Made by a program: the position numbers and the translations under genes. Shown here in pieces: positions 32,439 through 42,585 of a DNA stretch of 64,000 nt (position 1 is the stretch's first letter; every line of letters begins with the position of its first letter). Source of the stretch: Phytophthora colocasiae (taxonomy: Eukaryota > Oomycota > Peronosporomycetes > Peronosporales > Peronosporaceae). Under the pieces are notes generated by a model, which did no database searches, had not been told where the DNA came from, and saw only the letters and a list, made by a program, of their open reading frames with translations. The stretch is from contig JAGKQI010000090.1 of the NCBI GenBank assembly GCA_018806915.1, positions 1,860,001-1,924,000 on the forward strand, read 5' to 3'.

Positions 32439-33377
32439 TCTCTACTCTCTAGGCTAGTGCGGCGTCTGTGTGTCCGTTGGGTGTGTGTTCAACGTCTTAG
32501 CGCATAAACCTGCGTAGCTACCTGTCTCTCCATTTTGTACATGTACGTATTCTATTCTGTATTTTCCCATGGTGTAGCCTATCCCTATGTTCTAGACTGC
32601 TCTCAGGAATGCCAAAATTACAAATATAGCCCACTAATGATAACCCTCTCCATGGCCTCTGATTGGTCCGCACACTCGGCCACAAAATTTTCATTGGACA
32701 AAATGAAGCTAAGTACAATTTAAATGCTGAGGTGCCCCGCTTTACAGACCGGTGATTGGCTAAAATACATCCTACCGAGCGAAGCGAAGGTAGCACCTAG
32801 GCGGACTGGCGCGCGCCGAAGGTGTGGCGCCGATGGTGAGTAGTGGGGCGAACTGGAACAGTGAGCCCCACGGGTTTCGACCAAACACATACAAACCGCC
32901 CGCAAAAGCGGGCGGCACTCGGCTAAAATTGCTTCGATAAGTACGAAATAATAGCTGCGAGCTCGCAGCCCCCACTGGTGATTGGCTAAAATACATCCTA
33001 CCGAGCGAAGCGAAGGTAGCACCTAGGCGGACTGGCGCGCGCCGAAGGTGTGGCGCCGATGGTGAGTAGTGGGGCGAACTGGAACAGTGAGCCCCACGGG
33101 TTTCAACCAAACACATACAAACCGCCCGCAAAAGCGGGCGCCACTCGGCCATATTGCTTCGATAAGTACGAAATAATAGCTGCGAGCTCGCAGCCCCCAC
33201 TGGTGATTGGCTAAAATACATCCTACCGAGCGAAGCGAAGGTAGCACCTCGGCCAACTGGCGCGCGCCGAAGGTGTGGCGCCGATGGTGAGTAGTGGGGC
33301 GAACTGGAACAGTGAGCACCACGGGCTTCAACCAAACACATACAAACCGCCCGCAAAAGCGGGCGGCACTCGGCTAG
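32439..33377 (+). mobile_element. Helitron unit 5 (939 bp)
   Basis: Starts TCTCTACTCTCTAGG, has three 3' subunits, and ends CTAG at 33374-33377. It is very close to unit 4 over the 5' part. Confidence 0.75.
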
Positions 33378-34270
33378 TCTCTGCCCTCTAGGCTAGTGCC
33401 GTGTCTGTGTGTCTGTGTGTCTGTGTGTCCGTTGTGTGTGTGTTCAACGTCTTAGCGCATAAACCTGCGTAGCTACCTGTCTCTCCATTTTGTACATGTA
33501 CGTATTCTATTCTGTATTTTCCCATGGTGTAGCCTATCCCTATGTTCTAGACTGCTCTCAGGAATGCCAAAATTACAAATATAGCCCACTAATGATAACC
33601 CTGTCAATGGCCTCTGATTGGTCCGCACACTCGGCCACAAAATTTTCATTGGACAAAATGAAGCTAAGTACAATTTAAATGCTGAGGTGCCCCGCTTTAC
33701 AGACCGGTGATTGGCTAAAATACATCCTACCGAGCGAAGCGAAGGTAGCACCTAGGCGGACTGGCGCGCGCCGAAGGTGTGGCGCCGATGGTGAGTAGTG
33801 GGGCGAACTGGAACAGTGAGCCCCACGGGTTTCGACCAAACACATACAAACCGCCCGCAAAAGCGGGCGGCACTCGGCTAAAATTGCTTCGATAAGTACG
33901 AAATAGTAGCTGCGAGCTCGCAGCCCCCACTGGTGATTGGCTAAAATACATCCTACCGAGCGAAGCGAAGGTAGCACCTCGGCCAACTGGCGCGCGCCGA
34001 AGGTGTGGCGCCGATGGTGAGTAGTGGGGCGAACTGGAACAGTGAGCCCCACGGGTTTCAATCAAACACATACAAACCGCCCGCAAAAGCGGGCGGCACT
34101 CGGCTAAAATACATTCTACCGAGCGAAGCGAAGGTAGCACCTCGGCCAACTGGCGCGCGCCGAAGGTGTGGCGCCGATGGTGAGTAGTGGGGCGAACTGG
34201 AACAGTGAGCCCCACGGGTTTCAACCAAACACATACAAACCGCCCGCAAAAGCGGGCGGCACTCGGCTAG
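33378..34270 (+). mobile_element. Helitron unit 6 (893 bp)
   Basis: Starts TCTCTGCCCTCTAGG, has an expanded GTGTCTGT tract like unit 1 and three 3' subunits, and ends CTAG at 34267-34270. Confidence 0.75.
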
Positions 34271-34982
34271 TCTCTACTCTCTAGGCTAGTCCCGTGTCTG
34301 TGTGTCTGTGTGTCTGTTCAACGTCTTAGCGCATAAACCTGCGTAGCTACCTGTCTCTCCATTTTGTACATGTACGTATTCTATACTGTATTTTCCCATG
34401 GTGTAGCCTATCCCTATGTTCTAGACTGCTCTCAGGAATGCCAAAATTACAAATATAGCCCACTAATGATAACCCTCTCCATGGCCTCTGATTGGTCCGC
34501 ACACCCGGCCACAAAATATTTAATTGGACAAAAGTAAGCTAAGTACGATTAAAATGCTGAGCTGCCCCGCTTTACAGACCGGTGATTGGCTAAAATACAT
34601 CCTACCGAGCGAAGCGAAGGTAGCACCTCGGCCAACCGGCGCGCGCCGAAGGTGTGGCGCCGATGGTGAGTAGTGGGGCGAACTGGAACAGTGAGCCCCA
34701 CGGGTTTCAACCAAACACATACAAACCGCCCGCAAAAGCGGGCGGCACTCGGCTAAAATTGCTTCGATAAGTACGAAATAGTATCTCGAAGCTCGCAGCC
34801 CCCACTGGTGATTGGCTAAAATACATCCTACCGAGCGAAGCGAAGGTAGCACCTCGGCCAACTGGCGCGCGCCGAAGGTGTGGCGCCGGTGGTGAGTAGT
34901 GGGGCGAACTGGAACAGTGAGCCCCACGGGTTTCAACCAAACACATACAAACCGCCCGCAAAAGCGGGCGGCACTCGGCTAG
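34271..34982 (+). mobile_element. Helitron unit 7 (712 bp)
   Basis: Starts TCTCTACTCTCTAGG, has two 3' subunits, and ends CTAG at 34979-34982. Confidence 0.75.
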
Positions 34983-35457
34983 TCTCAACACAGTAGGCTA
35001 GTCCCGTGTCTGTGTGTCCGTTGTGTGTGTGTTCAACGTCGTAGCGCATAAACCTGCGTAGCTACCTGTCTCTCCATTTTGTACATGTACGTATTCTATA
35101 CTGTATTTTCCCATGGTGTAGCCTATCCCTATGTTCTAGACTGCTCTCAGGAATGCCAAAATTACAAATATAGCCCACTAATGATAACCCTCTCCATGGC
35201 CTCTGATTGGTCCGCACACCCGGCCACAAAATATTTGATTGGACAAAATGAAGCTAAGTACGATTAAAATGCTGAGCTGCCCCGCTTTACAGACCGGTGA
35301 TTGGCTAAAATACATCCTACCGAGCGAAGCGAAGGTAGCACCTCGGCCAACTGGCGCGCGCCGATGGTGAGTAGTGGGGCGAACTGGAACAGTGAGCCCC
35401 ACGGGTTTCAACCAAATATACAAAACCGCCCGCAAAAAGCGGGCGGCACTCGGCTAG
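34983..35457 (+). mobile_element. Helitron unit 8 (475 bp)
   Basis: The shortest unit, with one 3' subunit. Its 5' end is divergent (TCTCAACACAGTAGG) and resembles the 5' end of the following helicase element (TCAACTTCACAGTAAG). Ends CTAG at 35454-35457. Confidence 0.75.
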
Positions 35458-37698
35458 TCAACTTCACAGTAAGATCATAACGTGTCTGTCCGTCGGTCAC
35501 GCCCCTTTCCACCGGCCTGAGCCTTTCGAGTGGCATCTTTTTTGGTGCGTGTCTCGATACATTTCTATACACTTTTCTCCTATCAAAGCAGCTGCACCTA
35601 CCTTATTGACTGGAACCTTCTTTCCAGAAATTACAAAACTAGCACTGTCCACGTAATTATTCGGACTTATCTGGATTCGAACCTAATCGGATTTTTGAAC
35701 CTAATAGAACGAACTTAATCGAATCGAACCTAACAAACCGTGACGAGGAAGTCTGGCGCATAGCAGAGTATAAGTGCCTGACGTGGCTGGCGGAGTATCT
35801 GATTTCGAACGGAAAAACGCTACATACGTATGGACTTCCTGGTCTCGAAACGTACAGCGACGTTTCTGACGAAGTCGCACGCCAGTCTGCGGATCCTATG
35901 GATATTGTCGCGCAGGAGGTAGCCGCGTACGATCCAGACGACCTTGAGAGAACTGCGACGCTTGCGGATCGGATGAACCAGAACCAGAAAGACATTTTTG
36001 ACCAAGTCATCGAAGCTGTAAACCGCCCATTCGGTGGACAGAAGCTGGTTTTTGTGGACGGCCCGGGTGGAACTGGTAAATCGTTCTCTAGCTCATGTCC
36101 GTCTACAGAGAAAGGTGGTGATAGCAGTGGCTTCCAGTGGAATCGCAGCGACGTTGTTGACAGGAGGACACACAGCACATTCTACATTTCGGATTCCGCT
36201 TAAACTGTCCGAGTGTTCAACATGTAGTCTGACTTGGCAGAGCCAGAAGGCAGAACGGATCCGCAAGGCAAGTTTAATCATCTGGGATGAAGCTCCTATG
36301 ATGAATCGAGCGTGTTTCGAAGCTGTGGATCGGTCGTTCCGGGATATTATGAAGAACGAGTTGGAGCCATTCGGAGGCAAGGTCATGGTTTTCAGTGGAG
36401 ACCATCGACAGATCCTGCCTGTGTTGAAGGATGCTACTCGGGCAGAAACGCTGGATGCTTGCTTCAAGTCTTCCGCACTGTGGAGCCATCTACGACAAGT
36501 GCGTCTGACGGAGAATATGCGTGTTCAGACGGCTCCGGACCCAGCAAGCGCCGCTGAATTGGCAGAGTTTTCCGACTTCTTGCTTCAGATTGGGGAGGGT
36601 CGATATCCAGTCAACTCCGATATCAGTGAGAACGACATATGCCTTCCACTCGACATATGCATCATACCAGGCACACGAGGGGAAGATCGATGTAATGACG
36701 AAGAAACCAAAGAGAACGAAGACATGGAAGCACCTCCAAACTTCAATCTTCTACCACCAACGGAAACATCTGCTGACCGAGATGTTGATGATCCGGATGA
36801 GAACAGGCGTAAGCGCAACGTCAATGCGCTTATTGATGCAGTGTATCCCGGTGTTGGTGACGACAATCTTCCGGATGACTACTTCGTTGAACGAGCCATT
36901 TTGGCACCAACGAACGCAAGTGTGAGGCGAATCAACGACATGGTCTCGGAACGTCTATCAGGAGAAACAAAAGAGTACCTCTCTGTTGACAGTCTCGAAG
37001 GTGTTGCGGATCCAAACATGTTTGAGCCAGAGTTCTTGAACTCACTGAATTTCTCTGGTATTCCGCCACACCGGATTGTATTGAAAGTTGGAACTCCAAT
37101 TATCATGATTCGCAACCTGAACAGCGACGCAGGGTTGTGCAATGGAACACGACTTCTAGTGGTGTCACTGCGTGAGCGAAGCATTGAAGCTACGATTATG
37201 ACTGGGCCGTTCAAGGGAAAGCGCGTATTCATTCCGCGCATCATCTTCTACAATGAAGATGACGACAAGGAATTCCCGTTCAAGCTTCGGCGAAAACAGT
37301 TTCCTGTGGTTCCGGCATTTGCGATGACAATCAACAAGGCCCAAGGACAGTCTATCCACCACGTGGGGATCTACCTCGAGTCCCCTGTGTTCGCGCATGG
37401 ACAGCTGTATGTCGCGTTGTCGAGGGTGACTTCACGGAAGGCGATCAAGATAGCCGTGGACCCGGAAGCTATCGACGAGGACGGGAACGTACACACCAAG
37501 AACATTGTCTATCGGGAGATCTTCGAGTTCTAAGTGCATGATTTCATATTTCTTTTGAATACAATCTCTTTGCGGTTCTCATGTATAAAATCCTTGAACC
37601 ATGTAATATTTTCAACTTCAGTGATCTTTTTGAACCTTACCAAACTACTGGGACCAACCATGCCCACGCGCCCGCGTAGCGGGCGCCCAGAGCGCTAG
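35458..37698 (+). mobile_element. Truncated helicase-bearing Helitron
   Basis: The element starts TCAACTTCACAGTAAG directly after unit 8, and its first ~45 bp still resemble the 5' end of the array units (shared CGTGTCTGT and CCGT). It carries a Pif1-type helicase on the same strand. It ends with a strong hairpin (GCGCCCGC-GTA-GCGGGCGC) followed by CCAGAGCG and CTAG at 37695-37698, then T. These are Helitron termini in the expected order. The Rep/HUH nuclease half is missing, so the element is internally deleted. Confidence 0.7.
35735..37533 (+). pseudogene. Helitron Pif1-like helicase, frameshifted
   Basis: The first frame (to ~36080) contains helicase motif Q/Ia flanks and Walker A (VDGPGGTGKSF). 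The sequence then continues in the +1 frame (36085-37533) with VVIAVASSGIAATLL, Walker B WDEAPM, FSGDHRQILPV, an AFAMTINKAQGQS block and YVALSRVTSR, all typical of Pif1/Helitron helicases. The shift just after Walker A separates the ATP-binding loop from the rest, so the gene is broken. The second part is intact for ~480 codons, suggesting recent inactivation. The helicase would unwind DNA during rolling-circle transposition. Confidence 0.8.
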
Positions 37699-38444
37699 TA
37701 TGAGATGTATGTTGATGTGGTGTGGTGGACATAAATGACAGCATTTTATGGCGTCGATGATTTATACGATAGGTCCACTTGCGTTTACTCTGAAGGAGAA
37801 CTCTATTGGGCAATAACGGAAATCCCTGGGTTCCGACTCCACGCTCAAACTACGATTCAAAAGTGCGTTTGGACATTGAGCGTACTACCGGTCATCCAAA
37901 AACACGAGCACTGCCAGTGTTTTAGCACTGCTGTACTGGCATGTCCAAGAGATTGAAGTACTAAAAAACGCTATTCATATAACGCGTTCCGAGATGACTG
38001 CAATTTACGCCACGAATTCCTGGGGCCAGCTGCTCGATTTCGAACTTCAATTCGTGTTCGCCTGGAACATGTTCTGCTCACTTAACAAGCTCTTGAGCTG
38101 TTTCTCCTTCTCTCGAACAACCTGTTGATACCAACTCAATTGCTCTGCAATTTAATCCCTGGGCTGTACAGGGTTCCGAAGCACCCCGTCAACTTGACGG
38201 TCAAGCGTCAAGTTGACAGTCACTTTGGTCGCCATAAAGCAAGTATGACTGACAACAGTACTACCGGTCATCCAAAAACAAGAGCACTTGCAGTGCAAAA
38301 AGATTGAATTGCGTAGTACCAAAAACGTTATTCAAATAACGCGTTCCGGGATGACAGCAATTTACGCCACAGACACAGGGTTTTGCAGTCTACCATGTGA
38401 AAGCAAGACTCGCCACTCTTCCTCTGCTATAATAAACTGGAAGT
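37699..38444. repeat. Intergenic with a direct repeat pair and a perfect hairpin
   Basis: A ~115-130-bp direct repeat occurs at 37882-38013 and 38258-38370; both begin GTACTACCGGTCATCCAAAAA and end near ATTTACGCCAC. Between them is a perfect 12-bp inverted repeat, GTCAACTTGACG at 38188-38199 and CGTCAAGTTGAC at 38206-38217. No gene was seen. Confidence 0.55.
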
Positions 38445-38457
38445 CATTCTTCAATTG
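38445..38457 (+). promoter_or_regulatory. Oomycete initiator-like element, copy B
   Basis: TCATTCTTCAATT lies 62 bp before the ATG at 38519, identical in core to the element at 25253. Confidence 0.5.
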
Positions 38458-38518
38458 GCCTCGTCCACAACAAACCGACCCCAACGTTCGCCTCCAGACG
38501 TCGAATTGACCAACCCCA

Positions 38519-38644
38519 ATGAAGCTTTCCCAAGTCGTGATCATCGCTGTTGTCTTCTTCGTAGCTCAAGCGAGTGCTGCCTCGAACGATCTTCCACCTG
38601 ATTTCACACCCGCCCCCTTGTCACCCAGCCCCGGTCACGTGTAG
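38519..38644 (+). CDS. Truncated secreted-peptide gene, copy B
   Basis: A 41-residue ORF has a textbook signal peptide of 20 residues (Met-Lys start, hydrophobic core VVIIAVVFFVAQ, cleavage after ASA) and a 21-residue Pro-rich mature part that stops at TAG. Beyond the stop, sequence homologous to the C-terminal half of copy A (25.41-25.49 kb) continues, so the stop and a shift appear to have truncated a longer secreted protein. The upstream oomycete initiator is intact. No effector motif is visible. It is a pseudogene or a minimal secreted peptide. Confidence 0.4.
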   Translation: MKLSQVVIIAVVFFVAQASAASNDLPPDFTPAPLSPSPGHV

Positions 38645-38870
38645 TGCGGCACTACTAGTGCCGAAGCGAATATTCCCGCGATTGCCGAAGGTTGGAGGAT
38701 AATTCTCGTGGCGAGGATTAAGCTTTGTTGAGAATCCCACCAAAAGCAGTCTTCTTCTCAGTAGTAGGAGAATAAGAAACAAATGGAACAGGTTGCCAAT
38801 TTTGTCCATACTTTGATGCAAAACTCGAGCAGTGAGTGGCTTGAGCTCGTGGCTGCTGCATTAATCATGC
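38645..38870. repeat. Degraded copy of the INTS5 3' region (part 1)
   Basis: Sequence with GTGCCGAAGCGAATA, GCCGAAGGTTGGAGGAT and GAGTGGCTTGAGCTCG parallels 25.41-25.70 kb in the same orientation. That range comprises the tail of secreted-peptide copy A and the last ~80 bp of INTS5 (antisense). It is diverged and has no coding capacity. Confidence 0.5.
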
Positions 38871-38943
38871 TTTTAAGTCATCAGCTCATTCACATAGTGT
38901 TGATTTTTTTTACTACATGTAGCGGGGTTTACAAGAGTGAACT

Positions 38944-40056
38944 TCATTCGCTCGTACGCATATCACTTGTCCATACGACTGGCACGACGAAGTTGCAGTC
39001 AGGATTGATGCAAGCACAGTTGAAAACGGTCGCTACATCTTCTAAATTGCCCAGCATTCGCAGCAAGGGCGTCACCATGTCCGATTGACTGATTAGTCTC
39101 ATCACACGGTTGTTATCGCTGTCCCAACTGAAATGCACTGAGCCACGCATGACAAGGCGTTGATTCAGCAGTTTCTCAGCGATTCGGCTCCGCTCGCTCG
39201 CTTTCCCGTAGCTTGTCAGGTGCAGGAAGATGTTACTCAAAGAGCTTTTAGTGATGGTGATGCTCGTGGTGGTCGTAGCGACTAGCGAGTTCTCCGCGAT
39301 CTGGTCGAGCCGATTGAGTTGGATCTGAACATCTGCGAAGAACTGCGTGAACACCGTCCAGTTCTGAGCCAAGGCCTCCACGCCTTGCACCGTTCCAGCG
39401 TCTAGTTCTGGGACCATTGACGCTTTTAGAAAGTCCAGACCGACAGTACGAGCTCTCCCCACTGCAGGGAGGCCGTGTTTAAACACTTGAAAGTACTCAA
39501 CAGCTACAGACCACACTGTACTTCCAGTTGCAGGCCTCTTTGCCGAGAGGATGTCGCGTGTGCGTTGAAGCTGTCGAACCTCCTCCTCCATCTCATGATT
39601 GCGGATCTCTAAGGCTGCCATCGATTGACGCTGCTTGGCCCTGTATCGCTCCTGGTTCTTCCGACGACGTTCTCGATGATACGCCGCGATGTTTTCTCTC
39701 ATTTCGTCGGCGTAAGGGAGTTTCCCTGGTGGTAGAACGGGAGGTGCTGGTCTCCGCCCGGTAGTTTTTTCATTCGGACTAGAGGGATGATCATCGGTGA
39801 AGAACTGTCTGGTGGATGACTGGTCAGTGACGTAGTTGAGGTTGTCGGAACGGAGAGTAGTTTGGGAGCGCAGAGAGACGTCCCCAATGACGTTTGAACT
39901 CAACGAGTGAAGGTTCGACGGGAAGAGCGAGTTGGTCTGCTTGCTGTGGCAGGTCTGCAGGAAATTGGGGACTGAATCACTGAGTGAGTGAGAGCTGCGT
40001 CGGTCGTAATCAAAGTGGTCTAAAGACCTAAAGACTTGAGTCGATTCAGATCGCAA
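38944..40056 (-). CDS. bZIP-like transcription factor, copy 4
   Basis: An open frame of 370 codons whose first in-frame ATG is at 39702 (252 residues). A non-ATG or spliced start could add up to 118 Ser/Pro-rich residues, since a TGA lies immediately upstream of 40056 and an ATG at 40072 is one base out of frame. The basic region is YHRERRRKNQERYRAKQRQS and the coiled coil LEIRNHEMEEEVRQLQ. The family domain runs VWSVAVEYFQVFKHGLP to RGSVHFSWDSDNNRV, LLRMLGNLEDV and NPDCNFV. It sits inside the rearranged duplicate of the INTS5 3' region. The body of the protein is intact and likely functional. Confidence 0.65.
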   Translation of the reverse strand: MRSESTQVFRSLDHFDYDRRSSHSLSDSVPNFLQTCHSKQTNSLFPSNLHSLSSNVIGDVSLRSQTTLRSDNLNYVTDQSSTRQFFTDDHPSSPNEKTTGRRPAPPVLPPGKLPYADEMRENIAAYHRERRRKNQERYRAKQRQSMAALEIRNHEMEEEVRQLQRTRDILSAKRPATGSTVWSVAVEYFQVFKHGLPAVGRARTVGLDFLKASMVPELDAGTVQGVEALAQNWTVFTQFFADVQIQLNRLDQIAENSLVATTTTSITITKSSLSNIFLHLTSYGKASERSRIAEKLLNQRLVMRGSVHFSWDSDNNRVMRLISQSDMVTPLLRMLGNLEDVATVFNCACINPDCNFVVPVVWTSDMRTSE

Positions 40057-40202
40057 TCAAACTGGTCTTCATCAATGTGAGTGATCTCACATCATGCCGA
40101 GCGCATCGTGCCCTTCCATCCAGCTGGGTACACACAACAGATGCTGTGCATGCGAAAAAACCCAGCGCCACTTCCATACTTACTGCTGACTTACATGTAG
40201 TA

Positions 40203-40453
40203 CTGGTGTTCAAGTTGGTGCCCATCGTCTTGTTAAGGCCACTGGAACAGCGTCAAGGGTGAATTGAGCGTGGAAAACGTATATGTGCCGCCCTACCAAC
40301 TGACGGCGCTACGAATTGGCTGCCACCACCTCTTAGTAAGACCGTGGGGCTATCCCCATTGTCAACATCGAGCAATTCTCTTCAGCTGCTGGTACTACCT
40401 GTCGGGCCACCCACCACGTCTGCAACGACGTCTCCTATTTCGTCTGGTTCATA
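40203..40453 (+). pseudogene. Fragment of INTS5 (part 2 of the displaced copy)
   Basis: GTTCAAGTTGGTGCCCATCG, CCACTGGAACAGCGTCAAGG, GAGCGTGGAAAACGTA and TTCAGCTGCTGGTACTACCT follow the INTS5 coding sequence (complement of about 26,070-25,770) closely, with small deletions. It ends at a CTCCTATTTCGTCTGGTTC block corresponding to the INTS5 TSPISSGS region. It encodes nothing by itself. Confidence 0.75.
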
Positions 40454-40535
40454 ACTGATAGTAGTAAGCTTCGCCTGGTTCTTCACCTGATTGTTGCAAG
40501 TGCTGTAGTAAGCTTATCACGGGGTTGTCTGCAGT

Positions 40536-41000
40536 TTAAGTTGCTACATCGAAGTATGGGGGGTTCAATGTGGGCATCAATCTCAGCAGATCACTTGTCC
40601 AATACACTCGGAAACCCTCGCTTGGGTTATCGATGAGCGCTCTGTGGATTACAACCGCTTGACAAACCCAACAGAACACCCAGTTATCGTTCAAGTCCGT
40701 AAGAAGTGCCATGATTGGGCCATTCAAGGACACATACAGTTTCTTTTCCGTGAGGACGTCACCAACACTAGGTAGCACTCAATTTGCTCAAGAAACAACT
40801 TCCGATGTTTCTCATTAGTCTCACCATCGGCGCGAACACTACACGTCCAGTCGAACGGATCATCCGCTCATCCCAGCAGGAACGAATTGTATTAGCAAAA
40901 GTCACTACAGTCTTCAACTGAAGCCTAGCGTGCCGTACTGTTGGTAAGTAGTTTTCAACCACATTCATGTACATTTCAACCATTAATGTGCCAGTCCTCC
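40536..41000 (-). pseudogene. Unidentified gene fragment in two frames
   Basis: Reading leftward, one frame gives MYMNVVENYLPTVRHARLQL through FAPMVRLMRN and stops. A second, shifted frame gives LPSVGDVLTEKKLYVSLNG, then ALLTDLNDNWVFCWV and ends near 40536. The two parts read as one broken protein. The TDLNDxW segment resembles repetitive oomycete gene families, but I cannot name it. Confidence 0.3.
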
Positions 41001-41015
41001 GTTTTACGAAAAGCT

Positions 41016-42585
41016 CTAGAAGATAGACAGGGCCGTGACAGCAACCGTAGCCACCGACATCGCAAGAGCGGCCATGGATGCCGTAGCACTGGCACCACTG
41101 CTGCCGTCCGTAGCACCGGAAATGGACGTGTTGGGGTTCTCTTCGTTCGAAGGCGTACGCTTCTCTCCAACAGCTGTGCTTGGACTGAAGTGCTCGTAGC
41201 TGTTGGCCTTGATGCCGTTGCACACTGGCTGAGCGATGGTACACTCAAGAAGAGGGACTACAATACAAGTCGGGTTAGTCATAAGTATTTTTGTCGAAAC
41301 AATCTTCACAATGGTTTGCCTTACCCTTGGGTGTAGGAGGCAACTCGCTCGAGATGTTCTTAGGGCAAGTCATGATCGTATCACGCGTGGGCGTGTAGCT
41401 GTCGTGCTCCACTGTCGAGTTCTTGGTCGACGTGTACGCTTTCTTGAGGTTGTCGTACTCCGGGTACGGTGTGAAGACGCACTCCGTGAGCTCATTGTCA
41501 CAGTCGTCGGGCTGGAAGTAGCCCACTCCGTACTTACCGGCATCTCCCGTCTTCGTCAGCTTCTTTGCTTCGACCAGGTTGGCAATTTCCGTGGTGAACT
41601 CGAAGACGTTTCCGCCCACAATCTCATCCGTCATCTCCTTCTCTTCGTTCATCCACTTGGCGTCAAGGAACGAGCGCTGGTTCTCATATCCGTCAATAGT
41701 ATTGATGCCCTTGTTACATCCGAACTCTCCGAACATCAAAGGACGAGCGTAGCCAACTTCCTTGTACTCCGACATGAGTTTCTTCAAACCCGTCGACTGC
41801 GAGTATTCCAGGTGAGTAGTTGGGTCGCACTCGACGTAAGGGTTAAATCCCATCCACTCAGCTCTAGTGTTCTCATCGTCATCCACAGCACAATCGTAGT
41901 AGGAAATCCACTGTTCACGAGGAGGAATGTCGGCAATATCCAGACCAATCGGCACTTGACGCACAGATCCCGAACAACTCGCAGCGTAACTACGAGTATC
42001 ACGCAGGAAAGCCTTGACACATGGAGCTGTAGCTGTACCGTCAGCTCCGTTCTTCACCTGCAGGTTGTTCTCGTTACCGACACTGAAGCCCAAAGTATTG
42101 TCGTACACTGCAAAGGCGTTGTACACCATCTGCGCACGGGTAAAGAGGTCCTTTGGGTAGCACTTGGGTGGGACAAAGTCCAGCACGGAGCAGTTCTCAC
42201 ACGGAGCAGTGATACCCACGAGCACGTAGATACCAGCATTCGAACATGCACACATGAACTTGTCGTGGGATTTACTAGGGTCCACCGAGTACAGTCGAAT
42301 CGTGTTGACACCCAAGTCCTTCATGACTTCCAGGTGGGGTTTCCACACTGCTTCGTGGTCATCTGCAGCCCAGTCGTAGTTACTCACATCCGCCATTTCT
42401 CCACTGTTGGGTCGGGGGTAGTACGCCATTCCCTTCATGCGGAACTCCTCTCCAGTGTCAGAGTTGAAGAACTTGTTGCCTTTCGTGATGATCGGAGCCA
42501 CCCACGCATCAGTTGGGGACACGGCAATAGCCGCACAAAGTGCAGTAGCGGCACAAAGGCTGCGAACACGGAGACCGAAGGCCAT
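41016..42585 (-). CDS. GH72 beta-1,3-glucanosyltransferase, GPI-anchored, copy 1
   Basis: Exons complement(41325-42585) and complement(41257-41016) give 501 codons (500 residues). There is a signal peptide ([17 protein letters not shown]), then the GH72 domain: [25 protein letters not shown] region, [10 protein letters not shown], acid/base Glu in SVGNENN (~172) and nucleophile Glu in MFGEFGCN (~286). A Cys-rich module ([15 protein letters not shown]) follows, then a Ser/Thr-rich stretch and a hydrophobic C-terminus ([17 protein letters not shown]) typical of a GPI signal. The enzyme cuts and re-joins beta-1,3-glucan to elongate wall glucan at the cell surface. This copy keeps only the last of the introns seen in its paralogues. 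Confidence 0.88.

Larger units (their letters stand above)
28978..35457 (+). mobile_element. Tandem array of eight non-autonomous Helitrons
   Basis: Eight head-to-tail units of 475-1,114 bp abut without spacer. Each starts with TC (usually TCTCTACTCTCTAGG) and ends with a hairpin (CCGCCCGC-AAAA-GCGGGCGG), then CACTCGG, then CTAG. A 5' TC, and a 3' stem-loop 10-12 nt before CTRR, are the diagnostic Helitron termini. The base before the array is A (28977), as expected for insertion between A and T. Units share a ~350-bp 5' part and differ in the number of 3' subunits (20 in total). The array continues directly into a helicase-bearing element at 35458. Confidence 0.8.

Noticed and set aside
29212..35435. 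Many minus-strand open frames encoding similar peptides (ETRGAHCSSSPHYSP type)
   Set aside because: They repeat with the Helitron subunits, occur in two alternative frames, and have no independent start or conservation; they are by-products of the repeat.
28978..35457. CRISPR-like repeat array
   Set aside because: The repeats are hundreds of bases long, contiguous without unique spacers, and bounded by Helitron termini in a eukaryotic genome.
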